Shown here: piece after piece, positions 27,691 to 41,400 of the stretch
Position numbering within the stretch: the first letter of the stretch is position 1
Layout of the letters: each line of letters starts with the position of its first letter
NCBI GenBank assembly: GCA_013399305.1
Contig: VXAI01000276.1
Coordinates: forward strand, 1-64,000
DNA length: 64,000 nucleotides
DNA from: Rostratula benghalensis
Taxonomy: Eukaryota; Chordata; Aves; Charadriiformes; Rostratulidae
Direction of reading: 5' to 3'
The notes under the pieces: model-generated
Databases searched by the model: none
What the model was told of the DNA's origin: nothing
The model's input: the letters and a program-made list of their open reading frames with translations, nothing else
Translations under genes and position numbers: made by a program

Positions 27691-28300
27691 CATAGAATCA
27701 GAGAATACCAGGTTGGAAGGGATCTTAAGGATCATCTGATTCAACTTTTCTTGGCAAAAGCACAGTCTAGACAAGATGGTCCAGCACCCTGTCCAGCTGA
27801 ATCTTCACAATGTCCAATGGTGAGGAATCTACCATCTACCTGGAGAAACTATTCCAGGGGCTAATTGTTCTCATTATGGAAATTTTTTTCTCTCATGCCC
27901 AATTGGAATCTCCCCAGGAGTAACTTGTACCCATTACCCCTTGTCTTTTCCATACGACTTCGCGCGAAAAAAAAGTCTCCGTATTCTTTGTAGCCAGCCT
28001 TTAAACCTGGTGATAAGGTCTCCCCTAAGCCTTCTTTTCTCAAAGCTGAACAAAGACAGTTCTCTCAGCCTTTCCTCATATGGCAGGTTTCACTGTCCTT
28101 TGATCACCTCTTTTCAGGCCCTCCAGCCTGTCCACATCTTTTTTTCATAGCAGGGACCAAAACTGAATATAGCATTCCAGGTGTAGCCTGAGACATGCTG
28201 AGTAGAGTGGTATAATGACTTCTTTATCTCTGCTGGTGATGTCCCTGTTGATACAGCTCAGCATCCTGTTGGCACTGTTCACACACACTGAGCTTGTGGA
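27691..28300 (-). mobile_element. CR1 LINE, longer 3' portion
   Basis: Starts on the plus strand with CATAGAATCAGAGAATACCAG and TTGGAAGGGATCTTAAGGATC. It continues through the reverse complement of the CR1 ORF2 C-terminal coding region, with words such as GGTCTCCCCTAAGCCTTC, CAGCCTTTCCTCATATGGCAG and CAGCATCCTGTTGGCACTG. It covers about 600 bp and is 5'-truncated, with no intact frame. Confidence 0.9.
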
Positions 28301-29289
28301 GATCAGTCCAACCTAGGTGGATTGATCTATTTTCTAGCATAGTTTTTCATGTCTTCTTATAGCTAAGATCCTAGAGTGAATAAGTCAGCTTAAAAAAAGA
28401 AATCATGGAAGTTCTTAAGTGCTATTTTGAGCTAACCACGTTTCCAAAGAGATATCCAGAAATCAGCTGGATCATGTGAAAATTAGTTGTTTACTGGAGG
28501 TATGTTATTCTGTTTGAGTTCTTATGATTTAAGGTGTGAAGATAATACAATAGTATTCCATCATATTACTTTTAATTTATTTAATTATTTTTTTTTCAAA
28601 TTTCAGAATAATCTTTCAAGCCTTTTAGTCTCCAGAGAAGTAAACGTTGTGTACATGGTACATTGAGACAAAAAACAGTGAGTTATTTACCTGTTACTTT
28701 TCTTTCCTGAAAGTTCTCTGAACCTTTCTCCTGCATATAAAATTTCTGCAAGATCTTATTCTCCTTATTTTTTAACTCCACTTAAAAGATGTTTTTTCTA
28801 GTAAACTCTTATTCTCTTGAAGTCAAGAAAGTGACTGTAAGTAACTCTGTCTGAAGCATTGGCAGCTTGTTTGTCCTTGAAGTAGTCCTCAAATATTGAT
28901 GAAATCTGAGGAAGCTCCTACGTAATCCTAAACTGAAAACAAACTCTTTTCACAGGTAATTTGAGCCAATTATTACTTTCCATGTATTTCTGTGCCTAGC
29001 CAATTAGTGGCACCTAGCTAACAGAAGCTCAATTATTGTAAGAATCCAAACCTGATTCTGACTGTAGTGATACCCCAGTAATACCTGTGTATTGCCTAAA
29101 CTATTTTTCCAGAGAAAGATTTTATTATCAGTTTGATGTATATAATCAAATTCTTTCTGCATATTTTCTCTTTCGTTATATATTAACTGATAAATCAACA
29201 GGTTATTCATCTTCACAGGTTTTTCTTGTGAAGCACGAGATAGCCTATAGATAAATCAATCATTCTAACGTTTACACAGTTGCAGTGGA
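28301..29289. other. BHMT 3' flank, including probable 3' UTR
   Basis: Non-coding DNA directly downstream of the BHMT stop codon. TTTATT at 29121-29126 is an AATAAA signal on the minus strand, about 165 bases past the stop, and another occurs at 28577-28582. Which is used, and so where the UTR ends, cannot be told from the sequence. Confidence 0.5.
29121..29126 (-). terminator. Candidate BHMT polyadenylation signal AATAAA
   Basis: A minus-strand AATAAA about 165 bases downstream of the BHMT stop codon at 29290-29292. It is the first canonical hexamer after the stop. Other hexamers further downstream (28577-28582) could serve a longer 3' UTR. Confidence 0.4.
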
Positions 29290-29464
29290 TTAGAACTTCT
29301 GTTTCTGGAACAGCTCCTTCAGCTGTTGCTCAGTTGTTGCTTCTTTCTGTTGCATCAGCTCCCTGGCTCCTTTGGTCACTCCCCAGCCATCTGGCTTTGA
29401 CATTGAAGGACAATATGGCCTGCCTGAAGCAGGCTTCAGATTTTCCCAGTATTCTTTTCTTGCC
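29290..29464 (-). CDS. BHMT: BHMT coding exon 8 (C-terminal, with stop)
   Basis: The acceptor CTTTAG lies at 29465-29470 on the minus strand. The exon completes an Arg codon split after two bases, then encodes 57 residues and a TAA stop at 29292-29290. It includes [11 protein letters not shown] and the Gln/Glu/Lys-rich C-terminal helix ending KQKF, which in the known mammalian enzyme takes part in tetramer contacts. Confidence 0.96.
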
Positions 29465-32400
29465 CTAAAGAAAGAAGAGGAAGTTCAGGGTTTTCTTTCA
29501 AGCACCTCACAATACTAAAGGAAATGTGGCTTAAATCGCCATTGCAAAGGGTCACCCAACTTAGACAGACTGAATTGAGATTTAGATACAGAAGTATGAA
29601 TGATGAAAGCAAGCAATGAAATGCTACATGCTTAAAAAGTATCTTTTCATCCTTGAGAGGAACACCATTAGGAGCTGTTTTATGGCAGGCTGTCAATTTT
29701 TTATCTTAACTTTAATGAATTACTTTCACAGTAATTCAGACCAAATCTTCATTTTAAAAAGGGAAGAGAATTTCTGGAGCATTCCTACTGCCTCTTCACC
29801 TCTTTCCCTGCTCCCAGATCAGATTCAATTCTTCAAAATTATTAACACATAGAATGCTTACAGTGGTATTTAGGCCTCCATATCAGTTAAGCCAGTCTGC
29901 TGCACAGATCAATATAAATCTTTGCAAAGAATACGTTGGTGTGCTTTCCAGGTCAGATATACATACCTTGCTCTGACCCAGGGTTTGGTGTGCATGCTCA
30001 GGTTATCACCCCAGCTACCATGTTTCTCAGAAGCTTCTGGCAAAAATCCTCTTTCAGGAGCCAGCTCCTCAGCTATTGCTCGGACATGATATGGCTCAAA
30101 TCCACAGCAACCTCCAATGTAACGAATTCCTAGGTCATAGGCCTTTCTTGCGTATTTTTGAATATCCCATCTGGTTACAATTCTTGGCTCCAGACCTGCA
30201 AAAACATTAATATCTTAATTCTACCATGTTCCATTTCAGTACATTTTTTTTTGTAAATCACGTTGTTGAAACACTAGCACGCTATTTCACATTAGTTGTA
30301 GATGTTTGAACCGTCTGAGCTAGAATTAATGATGCAAACTTTCATAAGTGTGCCTTTCAGATTCTGCTGTGTTCTGCTGAGCTATGCATGTTGTAAGATT
30401 TTTTGGCCTTGCAAAACAGCACCTTTTACTTTCTGAGACTGATGAAGCCCCAAGTCACATGCTTCCCATTCTGCCAGATTTCTTAGTGGGAGTATTAGAG
30501 TACTTTCAATGTTACATTTGAATTTCCAAAGAGTTCCTCATAAATAGTATCTGAAAAATCTGATTACAGTACTCTATTCTGTGAAAGGAGAAGCTATCAG
30601 ACTATCTGCAACAGGAATAAGCCTGGTCATTATTCCTTGGGAATGCTTACTACGTTTTTTTCTATAATCAGCTAGTGGCAGTCTGTTGTTTCACTGGCAG
30701 CTGGGGTCCTTAGCTATTTCTTAGCCCATACCTTACTTATTTATAACGACGGCCCTAACCAGCTTGGTGCTTCCAACTACTTCATTCCTTGTGGAAAGTA
30801 TTGTGTGTAGATAAGTTAGGAATCATTCTCCATTTTGAATCCTCCCTGTTGCAGGCTGTGGTGAGCAGAGTGAAGGGATAACAGAGCTAAGAGGAAGGAC
30901 TTGTGGAAGGAAAGGAACAGAAAATTAAAAGAACGAGGAAAAGAATACCTCAAGGAGAAGGAGAGACAGGAGTGGCAAAACTGAAAGAAAAGACCAGGGA
31001 CTGAAGACGAAACTTTAAGGAATAAAAGTACAGGAATAGTGAATAAAAATTCTTCCACTTCTGTATGCACATAAACAAGAGATGAACCAGCATGGTTATC
31101 AGGTGAGTTCAGCATGATGTCTGTGCGCTGAATACTTCACTGGGCAAAGAAGCTGTCATGAGGTAGTAAGGCTTCAGTAATGCAGCAGAGAGGTAAGGGG
31201 TTCTTTTCCTACACCCTTTCCCCAAAACCTAACCTACAAGACAGTGATACAAGGAAGATCTATTCTAAGTCAAATGGGTAGTTAAAAGATAGGTTCAGAA
31301 AAATAAAAGCAGAAGGAAAATAACAAAATGCTCTTAGACAGAAAATTATTGGTCTCACAGGGAAACACTTGACAAAGGAAAATCATATGGTCTAATACCA
31401 GGAAGATAACAAGATGAAACTATCTTAGAAAGCTGTTTAAATAAAAGTAAGCTTGTGTACAGTTCTGCAGATGTGAGAGAAATCATCAGAATCTCAAATT
31501 CATTATTTTCTTGTCTCTCCTGTATCCTTAAAAAGCTTAAAAAGATAATGCAAAATTGATACAAAATGATCCACAGTAAGAATGCAGCATCTTGCACTCA
31601 ACTTATACCTGTATAAATAATTAAACTCCAGGTGAACAGTATGGAGATTTTCCCTGTCTTCTCCATCACCTGCCCTCTCACAATCCATGGGACCTGGTGA
31701 GATGCATCCAAGAGTCCTGAGGCAATTGGCAAATGAAGCTGATAAGCTACTAACCATCATATGTGAAAAGTCACGGCAGACTGGTGAAGTTCTCAGGGAC
31801 TGGAAAAGGGCAATTATAATCTCCATTTTTAAAAAGGGTAGAAAGGAAGACCCAGACAAGTACAGGCTAGACAGTCTCATCTCTGTCTGGCAAAATCATG
31901 AAGAATTTCCTCTGGAAACTATACTGAGGCACATGGAAAAGAGATGTGATCACTGACAGCCAACATGGCTTCAGTAGGGTTAATTGTGCCTGACAAATTT
32001 GGTTGCCTTCTACAAATGGAGTTACAGCACTAGTGGATAAGGGAAGAGCAACTAAAGTAATCTACCTGGGCTCGTGCAAAATATTTGATACAGTCCCACA
32101 CAACATACTTGTATATAATGGAGAGACATGGATTTGACAGGTGGAACACTTGGTGGATAAGGAATTGGCTGGATGGCCACACTCAAAGGGTTGCAGTCAT
32201 CAGCTCAGTGACCAGCTGTCCCTCAGGGGTCCACACTGGGACCAGTATTATTCAATGTCTTTGCTGGGGACATGGTCAATGGGATAGAGTGCACCCTCAG
32301 CAAGTTTGCAGATGAATCAAGGTTAGTGGTGTGACTGATACTGTAGAGGGGCAGGATGCTGTCCAGAGGTACTTGGACAGGCTTGAGAGGTGGCCCTGTG

Positions 32401-35400
32401 CAAACCTCATGAAATTCAACAATGCCAAGTGCCAGGGTAGGTCAATCCCAAACCTACAAGTCTGGGTATCAGGATACAGGCTGGGAAATGGGTGGATTGA
32501 GAGCAGCCCTGTGGAGAAGGACATGGGGTTACTGGTGGATGAAAGACTGATTATGAGCTGGCAATGTGCACCTGCTGCCCAGAAAGCCAACTGCATCCTG
32601 TGCTGCATCAAAAGAAGTCTGGTCAGCAGGTCAAGGGAGGTGATTCTGCCCCTCCACTCTGCTCTTGAGACATTGCACCTGGTGTACTGCATCCAGCTCT
32701 GGAGCCCTCAGCTCAGAGGAAAGACATGAACCCGCTTGAGAGGGTCCAGAAGAGGGCCTCAGAGATGATCAGAAGGCTGGAGCACCTCTCCTGTGAAGAC
32801 AGGCTGAGAGAGTTGAGGCTGTTTAGCCTGGAGAAGGCAGCTCCAGGGAGACCTTACAGCAGCCTGACAGTACTTGAAGGGGGCCTACAGGAAAGACAGG
32901 GTGGAGGAGTATAGTGTTGGGGGAACAGTTTTAAACTGAAAGAGGATAGATTTAGATTAGATTTTAGGAAGAAATGCTTCACTATGAGGTTGGTGAGACA
33001 CTGGAATACGTTGCCCAGAGAAGTTGTGGGTATTGTATCCCTGGAGGTGGTCAGGGCCAGGTTGGATGGGGCTTTGAGCAACCTGGTCGAAGTGGAAGTT
33101 ACCCCTGCCTGACTCATGAAATTTCTGAAAGCTGAGGTCTTGTACAGATTGCTTATAAAATACAAGCCAAGAACCATAATGAACGAAAGAGTTGGTCCTT
33201 CAGTTCATTTGATTACTTACTGCATCTGTTCTGTCTTTTTTTGCTTGCAATCAGAGGAGTTATATGAAGGAATGAATAGGATAAATGAGTTCCTAACACT
33301 TTTAAATATCCCAGAATATTTTCAGAACTCAGACATGTTATTATCATTTAATGAATGCCTCAGGCTTGTGCTTTATTCTCTTTCCTTAGTTTATGTAAGG
33401 AACATAAAGAGAGGAATTAAAAAAAAATCTTCCTGAAAATTACCTCAATCTGTTTTTTTTTTTTTGCTACAAATTATTCAAGTTTCAAGTGTTTTAAAGC
33501 CTTATTTTATAGTCTGATCTTGAAAATAAGAGTGTATGATTCCTGAAAATTAAAGCATTTTTCTAATAAATTTTTAAATGCTTAGGCTGATTTTGTCTTC
33601 ATTTTAAAGGGATGTGATCTTCTACACCCCAGGTGGAAATAAGCCCTAAATACACAGTTTTATATACACATATAGTTGAAGCTTTCAGTCTTCTTAGAAT
33701 TTCTCCTGAGCATACATGTGATGAATCAATCTCCAAAATGCTAACCCATTTATTAGCAACATCAACGAACATATTCCCTCTTCTGGTTTCTCTCTAATCT
33801 CACTTGTATTAGACAGTTGCACTTGCAAGAATGAACCATTATGAGTGCAATAAATGTGCACCTATATCCAGTTCTGCATATGCATTATACATTAAATCCC
33901 TATGCAGGTAAACATTATAGGGCTTGTTGGACAGATGTCACAACCCAGAACACTGGTGAGCTCCAATGCAAAAGCATTTAAGTCCAGGGGGTTTTAGTGC
34001 ATTTCCTCATGTTCTATTATTTGGAATTTTTTAAGCTGTCCTAAAGAAGATTCTGTAGCAAGAGGAAAACTTGTAGTTTTTAAACTGAGTTTAGGTTGTG
34101 GCACTTTAACTGTTTTCATCATAATTCCACTTTCAGTCTCACGCTGTGATACTACTGAAGTTATCACTATGTGGATGATCTTTGATCCAGTATTACACTG
34201 CAATCCCTCTAAGGAAAATGCCAGACAGCAAAACTGGGACTCTTCCTTATACAACAGGATGAGAGGATAAGGAAGGAACAGCCAATAAAAATAAAAAACC
34301 TAGGGAGGGGGCGGGGGGGGAAGATGCCCTTGTCTTACCAAATGGAAATTCTGGAAGATCAATAAAACCCTGCTTTCCACAGTCAGGTGTATGGAAAGCA
34401 AGTGGTTGGGACATTAGGTGGGCTTTCAGTTTAGCAGCCTGCAAGCCCTCTTTCATCAGTCTCACAGTTTCCAGGGAAGTGTCTGGATCAAAATGGCAGT
34501 TCACTCCAACAATAGAAGCACCTAGGAGGAGGAAAATAACTTCATGTCATATTTCTCCAGGAAGTGGAAGGTAAAAGTTCTTAGCCACAGCACTCCAGAA
34601 GCAGAGCAGTCCATCTTTACACCACCATCATGAATACAAGGAGGTTGGGTTACAGCCAGCCTCTTTACCTTCCTGATAATGAACTACATCTCCCACCCTC
34701 ACACAGCTGCTTTTCTTATCAGTGTTAATCAATGAACACTTGTTATGTCCAGACACATACGGAAATAGCTAGCAGGTTCCTAACACATGTTCTGCTTTTG
34801 GATTTCAACACTAACTCCAGAGGAAAAGAGTAGTTTCAGAATGGATGTAATAAAACCCTGTACCATCATTCACTATGCCCCTGATAAATTTATTCTGCCA
34901 TTCGCTTTGCCCTGCAGAAAATACAGCCTTTGATAGGCTGTATTTTTAATCCTCTTATTATCTTATCCTGAGTTTGAACACCATACACTTCTAAAAACAT
35001 GAGCAGAGAATCAAAGATGGCTTTCGATTTTGCTTGTATCCAGAATTTGAGGTTGGCTGTGTAACCAAATCTGAGTAGGTTTAGAATTTCATTCTATCCA
35101 GTATCAGCTGCCTATGGCTATTGCTCTTAATACCACCCTGGTAACAAGGATTTCATAGCTGCATTTTCCTACGTTTTTTTAAAAGATTGCCCTAGTAAAG
35201 TACACATAGAAACTTTTCCACGGGGTAAAAACTGTTATCACATACAATTGGGAAGCTACCTACTTGAGATACACATCCATTTATCTCAATACTGAAGGAC
35301 TTGACTTGGTTCCATGCTTTTAAATGGCATATTAAAACAGATTCTTACCAGCCTTTACCAGTTGGACAGCACATTGTCCAGGGGGCACACCATGCATGTC

Positions 35401-38400
35401 TCCTTCTGGACCAATGCACATCGTAGCTGCAACTGGCTTTCCAGATTCTTTTAGAACTTCAACTGCCCAAACAGCCTCTTCAACATGTTCAAAATACTGA
35501 AAGAAATTTAAACTACACTACTTCTGTTTCTTCATAAACACCTTAATCCAGACTCCAAATTCACCAGCAATACAGTGACTTGATCATTTCCTATTTACAC
35601 TAACAGCATTCAGCCAAATTCACTGATCACACAATTAGAAAAGGATTATAAAAAGTCAGTATGTAAAACTAAATTAAAAAAATAAATAATAAGAATACTC
35701 AGACAGGAGGTTGATCAGGGGTTTATCCCCAAAGATCTATTTCCATGTAGAAAAGTCACTTTATGTTGATTGCTTATGGTGTATAGGAGGAAATAGGAAC
35801 TTGTCAAGAATGCACTAATCCATCCTTTTTGTACTAGTACAGAATTTGACTTGACTGAAGTAGACATTTAGCTTTCAAGGTCCTATTCTAGGGTGCTTGC
35901 AGACACTGCTGTGCCTTTAGAGAAATATCTTATACTACTGGAATAAAAGCATAACAAAAATTTTTAAAGAAGGAAAAAATACATAATTGTAGTCCTTAAA
36001 GTAAACCAGACATCTCAAAGTTAACACTGCACCAGTTGAAGACAAGTTTTTGTTTGTTTTTTTGTTTTAGGTTTTTTTTTTTTTTAACCCTTTTACCTCT
36101 GCAATTAGGAAGTCCACATTCTTCTTCATAAAGACATCTAGTTGCTTTCGAAAGGCTGCTTTAACCTCTGATTTGTCCTTGCAGCTTAAGTATGATGGTG
36201 TTTGACTGACTCCTCCAGCCACTAAAGCATCACCTTCATTAGCCACTTCTCTTGCAATGTCACAAGCAGCTTCATTCACTTTCTGGCACTGTATGGATGT
36301 AGATTATGTCAGTTTTACTTGGTCAGAGATACACATATAATTTCAGAGCACAAAAAGGGCAAAAGAGTCAAAAACCATAATGGCTTATGCATATTCTTTT
36401 ATAATTTAAATGGATTTTAAAATAGTATTGATGAGGAAGTCAGTGTCTTTCAAAAAATAATAAACATTAGCACACACATTTCTTGACTTTGTCTCTAACT
36501 TCTTTCAGTTATCAAATACTAGAGTAACATATTACCTTTAACACATTTTACAGAGATATTCTATAAAAAGGAGATATTTGGTATGATGCAATTTTTTTTA
36601 CACTTAAGTGTATGCCTTTGTTCTGACATTTTGGGGTGGAAAGGAGATATGAGTATTGCGTATTCTGATAATTTTGAAAATTTAAGATATAATATCTTTA
36701 TAGNNNNNNNNNNNNNNNNNNNNNNNNNNNNNNNNNNNNNNNNNNNNNGTTAAAGTTACCAGCTTAGGAATTGTCAAAGGAAATTAATCACTATGTTCAA
36801 CACCTAGACTGAAAGATACATTCCCTCTATACCTAAATCAGAATGACTAGAACAGCTTGTGAAAAACAAGGTTCAGCTGGGAAAAAAGATTTTGGGAAAA
36901 GAATTATTTGGGACAGACAAGATGTACAGAATAGAGCATGTTTCTCTGCAGCCCATGGTTTACTTAGAATCTACATAGTTTTCTCACAGCTGAAGTTTTC
37001 CATGGCTGCCACCCAGCTGATTTTTAAGGCTGTTGCTGACAGATTATCTTCCGTTTGCAGTCATGCTCAGGTACGTGTTTGGGAACTCCAGGAGGTGGTG
37101 CCATAAACCAGGTAAAGCCTGGAGGAACCTGCTTGTAGAACTGGCAACAAATCAGTCCTGAAAGATGTGCTGCAAAGCATTCCAAATAACAGGTTCTCTC
37201 CCAATCCTTCTTAAAATTTTACATGGCAGCAGGAGTTGCAGCATGGCTTGTTCCAGAAGCCCTGTGATTCTGGGACTACAAATTCAGACTACCAATTCAG
37301 ACATTTCAATGTTGCATCTATTGAATGTAAAGTTTCAGCATGTCAGATAGATTTGGTCATATGATATTTTGCTATGATTTCTTAAATAAGCCTCAAATGT
37401 TTCCCTGTGTCCAGATTGTTCTAATTTCTGACTTGGAATATCTTCACAGATACAAAGATTATTCCTTCCTCCCTGTTCCCTGGAGAATCTTCTCTGCTTT
37501 GCAAAGTTTGAAATAGAAAATAGGAACAAAGGGGAAAGGATCAGAGAAAACACTCAATGGCAAACCTTCTAGTCGCAAAGGAATTATCCAGAAATTTTCA
37601 TGCTAGAAGTCAGTTGTTACTTTACTGAAGACGTGGCTCTAATAAACATTCTGTTCTCATTGTTCTCTAGGACTCTTCATCAGTTTTTCAATTGGTTTGT
37701 TTCTCTGAATGTTAAAGCACTTCTTTTTTTTGCTGATTTTGCTCTCTGTGCATTTATATCTATCCCTATACTTTTTGTATCAAAATTCCAGTAAACTAAT
37801 GTCCTCAGATGGGAAAAACAGGACACAGGCATCCTCTTCTCTCTTAGTCCTTGCCCTATTTTGTTATTTCAGTTAATTTTTTGTCCTTTAACCTTGTCTT
37901 TCTTGGCATTCCAAACTCTGAAAATGCATCATCTCATTTTTTGGTCCTCATATGTAGTTAAAGCTATTATGATGAACTGTGAAAGTACTTGATAATTTCT
38001 CTACTAAACTTTTTGAAATTAATCCATTTATTCCATATCCCCATCAAAACAGAGCTTTACTCACACTTATTTTCTCAGCTACATAATTGCCCCTGTTCTC
38101 TAGTTTGTCCTCACTGGCATAAAAGGTGAACGTCTGCAGAACATTGGATCCAGCTCTGAGAAATTCCCGGTGAAGCTGACGAACTGCAAAGAATTAAAAG
38201 AGACAATTTATAGATTTTTGGTACAGTTATTACTGGTTTTATATCAAAATTAAATGCTTATTGAAGTAATTTTACAGTAAAATTAGTTATACTGTGTTTA
38301 GTAGAAGAGCCACTATGAGACAGTAGAAGCAGCGCCTCATCCTGTGTAAAATGTCTTTCTTCTTACTCTCAGAACATTAGGTAGAAAGCTTTTTCCTTAG

Positions 38401-41400
38401 TTATTCTCTGCTAAGAGTGACTGAAGATTTCTATTTAGTTTGTCAGTAGATTCAGTTTTACATGCACCTTGCCTGTATTCTACTTTCTGCAGTACTTCAG
38501 ACCTCCCAGTTTCATTTTATAGAACTGCACAGTGGTTTGGGAAGGGAAAGCGGACATCTCACAAAAGAACATGAAGGCATAACAAGGAATACCAAAAGTT
38601 CACCAAATTAAAAAGATGTATTTTATTAGCTTCTAGACTGTGAAGAAGGAATCAGAAGAAAGTATCATAGCAACAAATTAAGGGACAAGACGATATTTAT
38701 ATGGAAGAATACAGTGTTCCATTTCATATTTTCTGTTTCTCCCCCTGCCGCCTACAAAACTCTGCCTGAGCCTAGCCAGCCAAGACCAATGCTCTATTTT
38801 GCTAAATAGACCCTTAATTAAAAGACAATTTGTTACTCCAGAAAAGTCACTCGCAACACAGACTTAACCATAAGTCAACACACAATGATTTTACTGCAGA
38901 TCCAACACTTCTTTTGAACAAAGGCTTGACATTACTTTTAAGGGGCAAATTGCCTACATTAGGACTTTGGGAGCAGGCTCTGTAATGGTAGTTCTGCCTT
39001 CCTCACTGTAAGCAGTATACTGCAATCACCACAGCAGGAATGGAACAGGAGCTGTCAATTGATTTTATATGTATATCCACAGGACAATAATTGTTATAAT
39101 TTCTAGAACACTACTGATTATGTAAAACAGTTTAAATGCTCAACAGTTTATAGCAAATACGGGAATAATTTATTCCCTAGATACCATACACAGACAGAAG
39201 AACACTGCAGCTTCTGTGGCAGATGTTTGGAAAAGTTTTCCTGAAGCCCTAGTTTATCATACCTCATTTTCTACAGACAATCTGTGTCATTATGGAAATG
39301 TGTTAAGGTGTCGTGAGAATAAAATTACTCTCTTCAGATGGAACAAACACAGACTTTTATGCCAGAGAAGGTCAACTAGCCATTTGAGTTGCTAGAGTCA
39401 ATCTGCATACATGCAAGCACATCTGCTTTCATTGAAAGAATGATGTAGTGTCCCTTGCTTTTCCCTACTAGTATAGTATTTAATTTCTAATTACAGCCCT
39501 GAATAACCACACAGTGCTTCTTTTCCCAGCAGTTACTAAGACCTATCCAGGAACACGGATTATAGCAGAGCTGCAGTTCAAACAGTCCCTGGAATGTGCC
39601 TGAACTACCAGGATCAAATTTCATCTTACAAACTTTATGTAGGACCAAAATATTCCTAGTGCAGGAAGTATTCTTTTTCCTACAGCATGAAAATAGGCCG
39701 CTGATCCCAACTAAAACAGCTGTCTGTGTGTTTCCAGTGTTCTGTAGTTTGTTTTTCTTGCGTCTCCCATGAGAAATCACTGATGAAAACTAGTCAGAAA
39801 ATGGGAAAAGGAAAATAGAATCTACAATTTTTTTCACAAATTGCTCTATGACATTTCCATAATAAATCAGATTGGTTTATCCCCATGGTTAGCCCTCTTT
39901 AGATGAGCTTCTTGTATTCCTAGAAGTATGCCTGGAATTTTTGTGGGTAAGGATGGTAAGATAGGTAGGCAAGTGAAACAAAACTTAACACATATGATTA
40001 AGGAATGCTATATACCAAACAATTACTTACGTGAATAGGAGACTCTTGAATATCTCATTTGACATTTTCAGGGAAATACTGTTGTAAGTATCAGCCTGAA
40101 ACTCATTCAACCCCAGGCAAATTGTTTTTACCAGTAGAATACATAGTTTCTATTATCAAGTCTGCAGCAGTCTGCACTGTCAAAACCTCACATCACTCTG
40201 TAATTTACTTCCTGTGTGACTTCCAGCACTTTACTGACAGTATTTGAGATATGGATGTAAATGTAACAGCCACATAAGAGGCTAAATGATTATTAACAAT
40301 TTGATGCATTTTAGGAGTTAGATGTATAACACTGAGTTTTCATTTCAATCAACCATTTCAGTCCGCATTTCACAAAATACGCAGACTTCAACAGGAAATG
40401 GAGGCAGTAAATGTTTATGCTTATTTCTTACTACAGAACAATATGCAATCTGTCTCAGAAAAAAAAATATTTAGCTCTTATTTCTAAGCTTGTCAATCTG
40501 GCAAAATGTCTGTCTTGTAATGGAGATAATGGCCTTGAAATCACTCCTCACACACACACTGCCTTCCTTGGTCTTAGAACCTCCCTCCTTTTCCCTCCTT
40601 CCTTAAAAAGGCAAGAAGGTCTGGTGGTTGTATGTTTTTTACAGCAGCTGTCTCAGCCAGTTGCTCCTTCTGCTCTTTACACCTGCTTTCAAAGTAACAT
40701 GACCCATGAGAATGCTGGAGCAAAAAGCAGTAATGGAGGGGAGGCAGTACCCTGCACAAAAAGAAATGAATGCAATTTGAGGGAAGAGTGTATAAGTAGC
40801 CTATAAGGGGCTTATAAAGATGTGTTACAGACAGAAGCAGTATGTTCTAGTAAATCAATAGCAATTCTTAGAAGGCCAGATTCTAATCTATGACTCCTGA
40901 TGGCTAATTTAAAGCAAATCTGTAGGCCAATTTAACCAGTAAGTCATTTACCTCTATATAAGGCAATGTCCATGGACTGAGAACTGCGCTTCCTGAAAGG
41001 ACGTGTTGTCAAGGGCTTTTGAGGTGCAAAATGAGTAAAGAAAGGGGAAATAAAGAGCACAGGGTAAGTGCTATGGCTAACATGGAATGTGTAGGGACAG
41101 GCAAAAGTAGAAAAACAGGGAGAGGGGTGATGGGATGTCTTCTGGGAGATGAGAGTCAGCAGGCTGGGTCATCACCCTTTAGATCTTTGCTGGAGCTCTG
41201 CATTATCTAAGGCTGTCTGTGATCCTGAGTTAGTCATGCTATGCATAAAGTGACACTTTAAGGCTGAGGAGGATTAGGGTGAATAATAGGCAAGGTGTAT
41301 AAAGCAATGTAGTACAGAGGGCTAAGTTCTCTCTCCTTCATCCCCTCCTCTTTCGTCTTCCTCTGCATAGAGGAAAAAAAGACTAATTTGGAAGAGCAAA

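Larger units (their letters stand above)
30196..34338 (-). other. BHMT: BHMT intron 6
   Basis: A 4.1-kb intron, mostly filled by a plus-strand CR1 copy at about 31680-33113 (antisense to BHMT). A purine-rich stretch lies on the plus strand at about 30830-31060. A G-run on the plus strand, giving C-runs in the BHMT transcript, lies just inside the donor. Confidence 0.9.
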
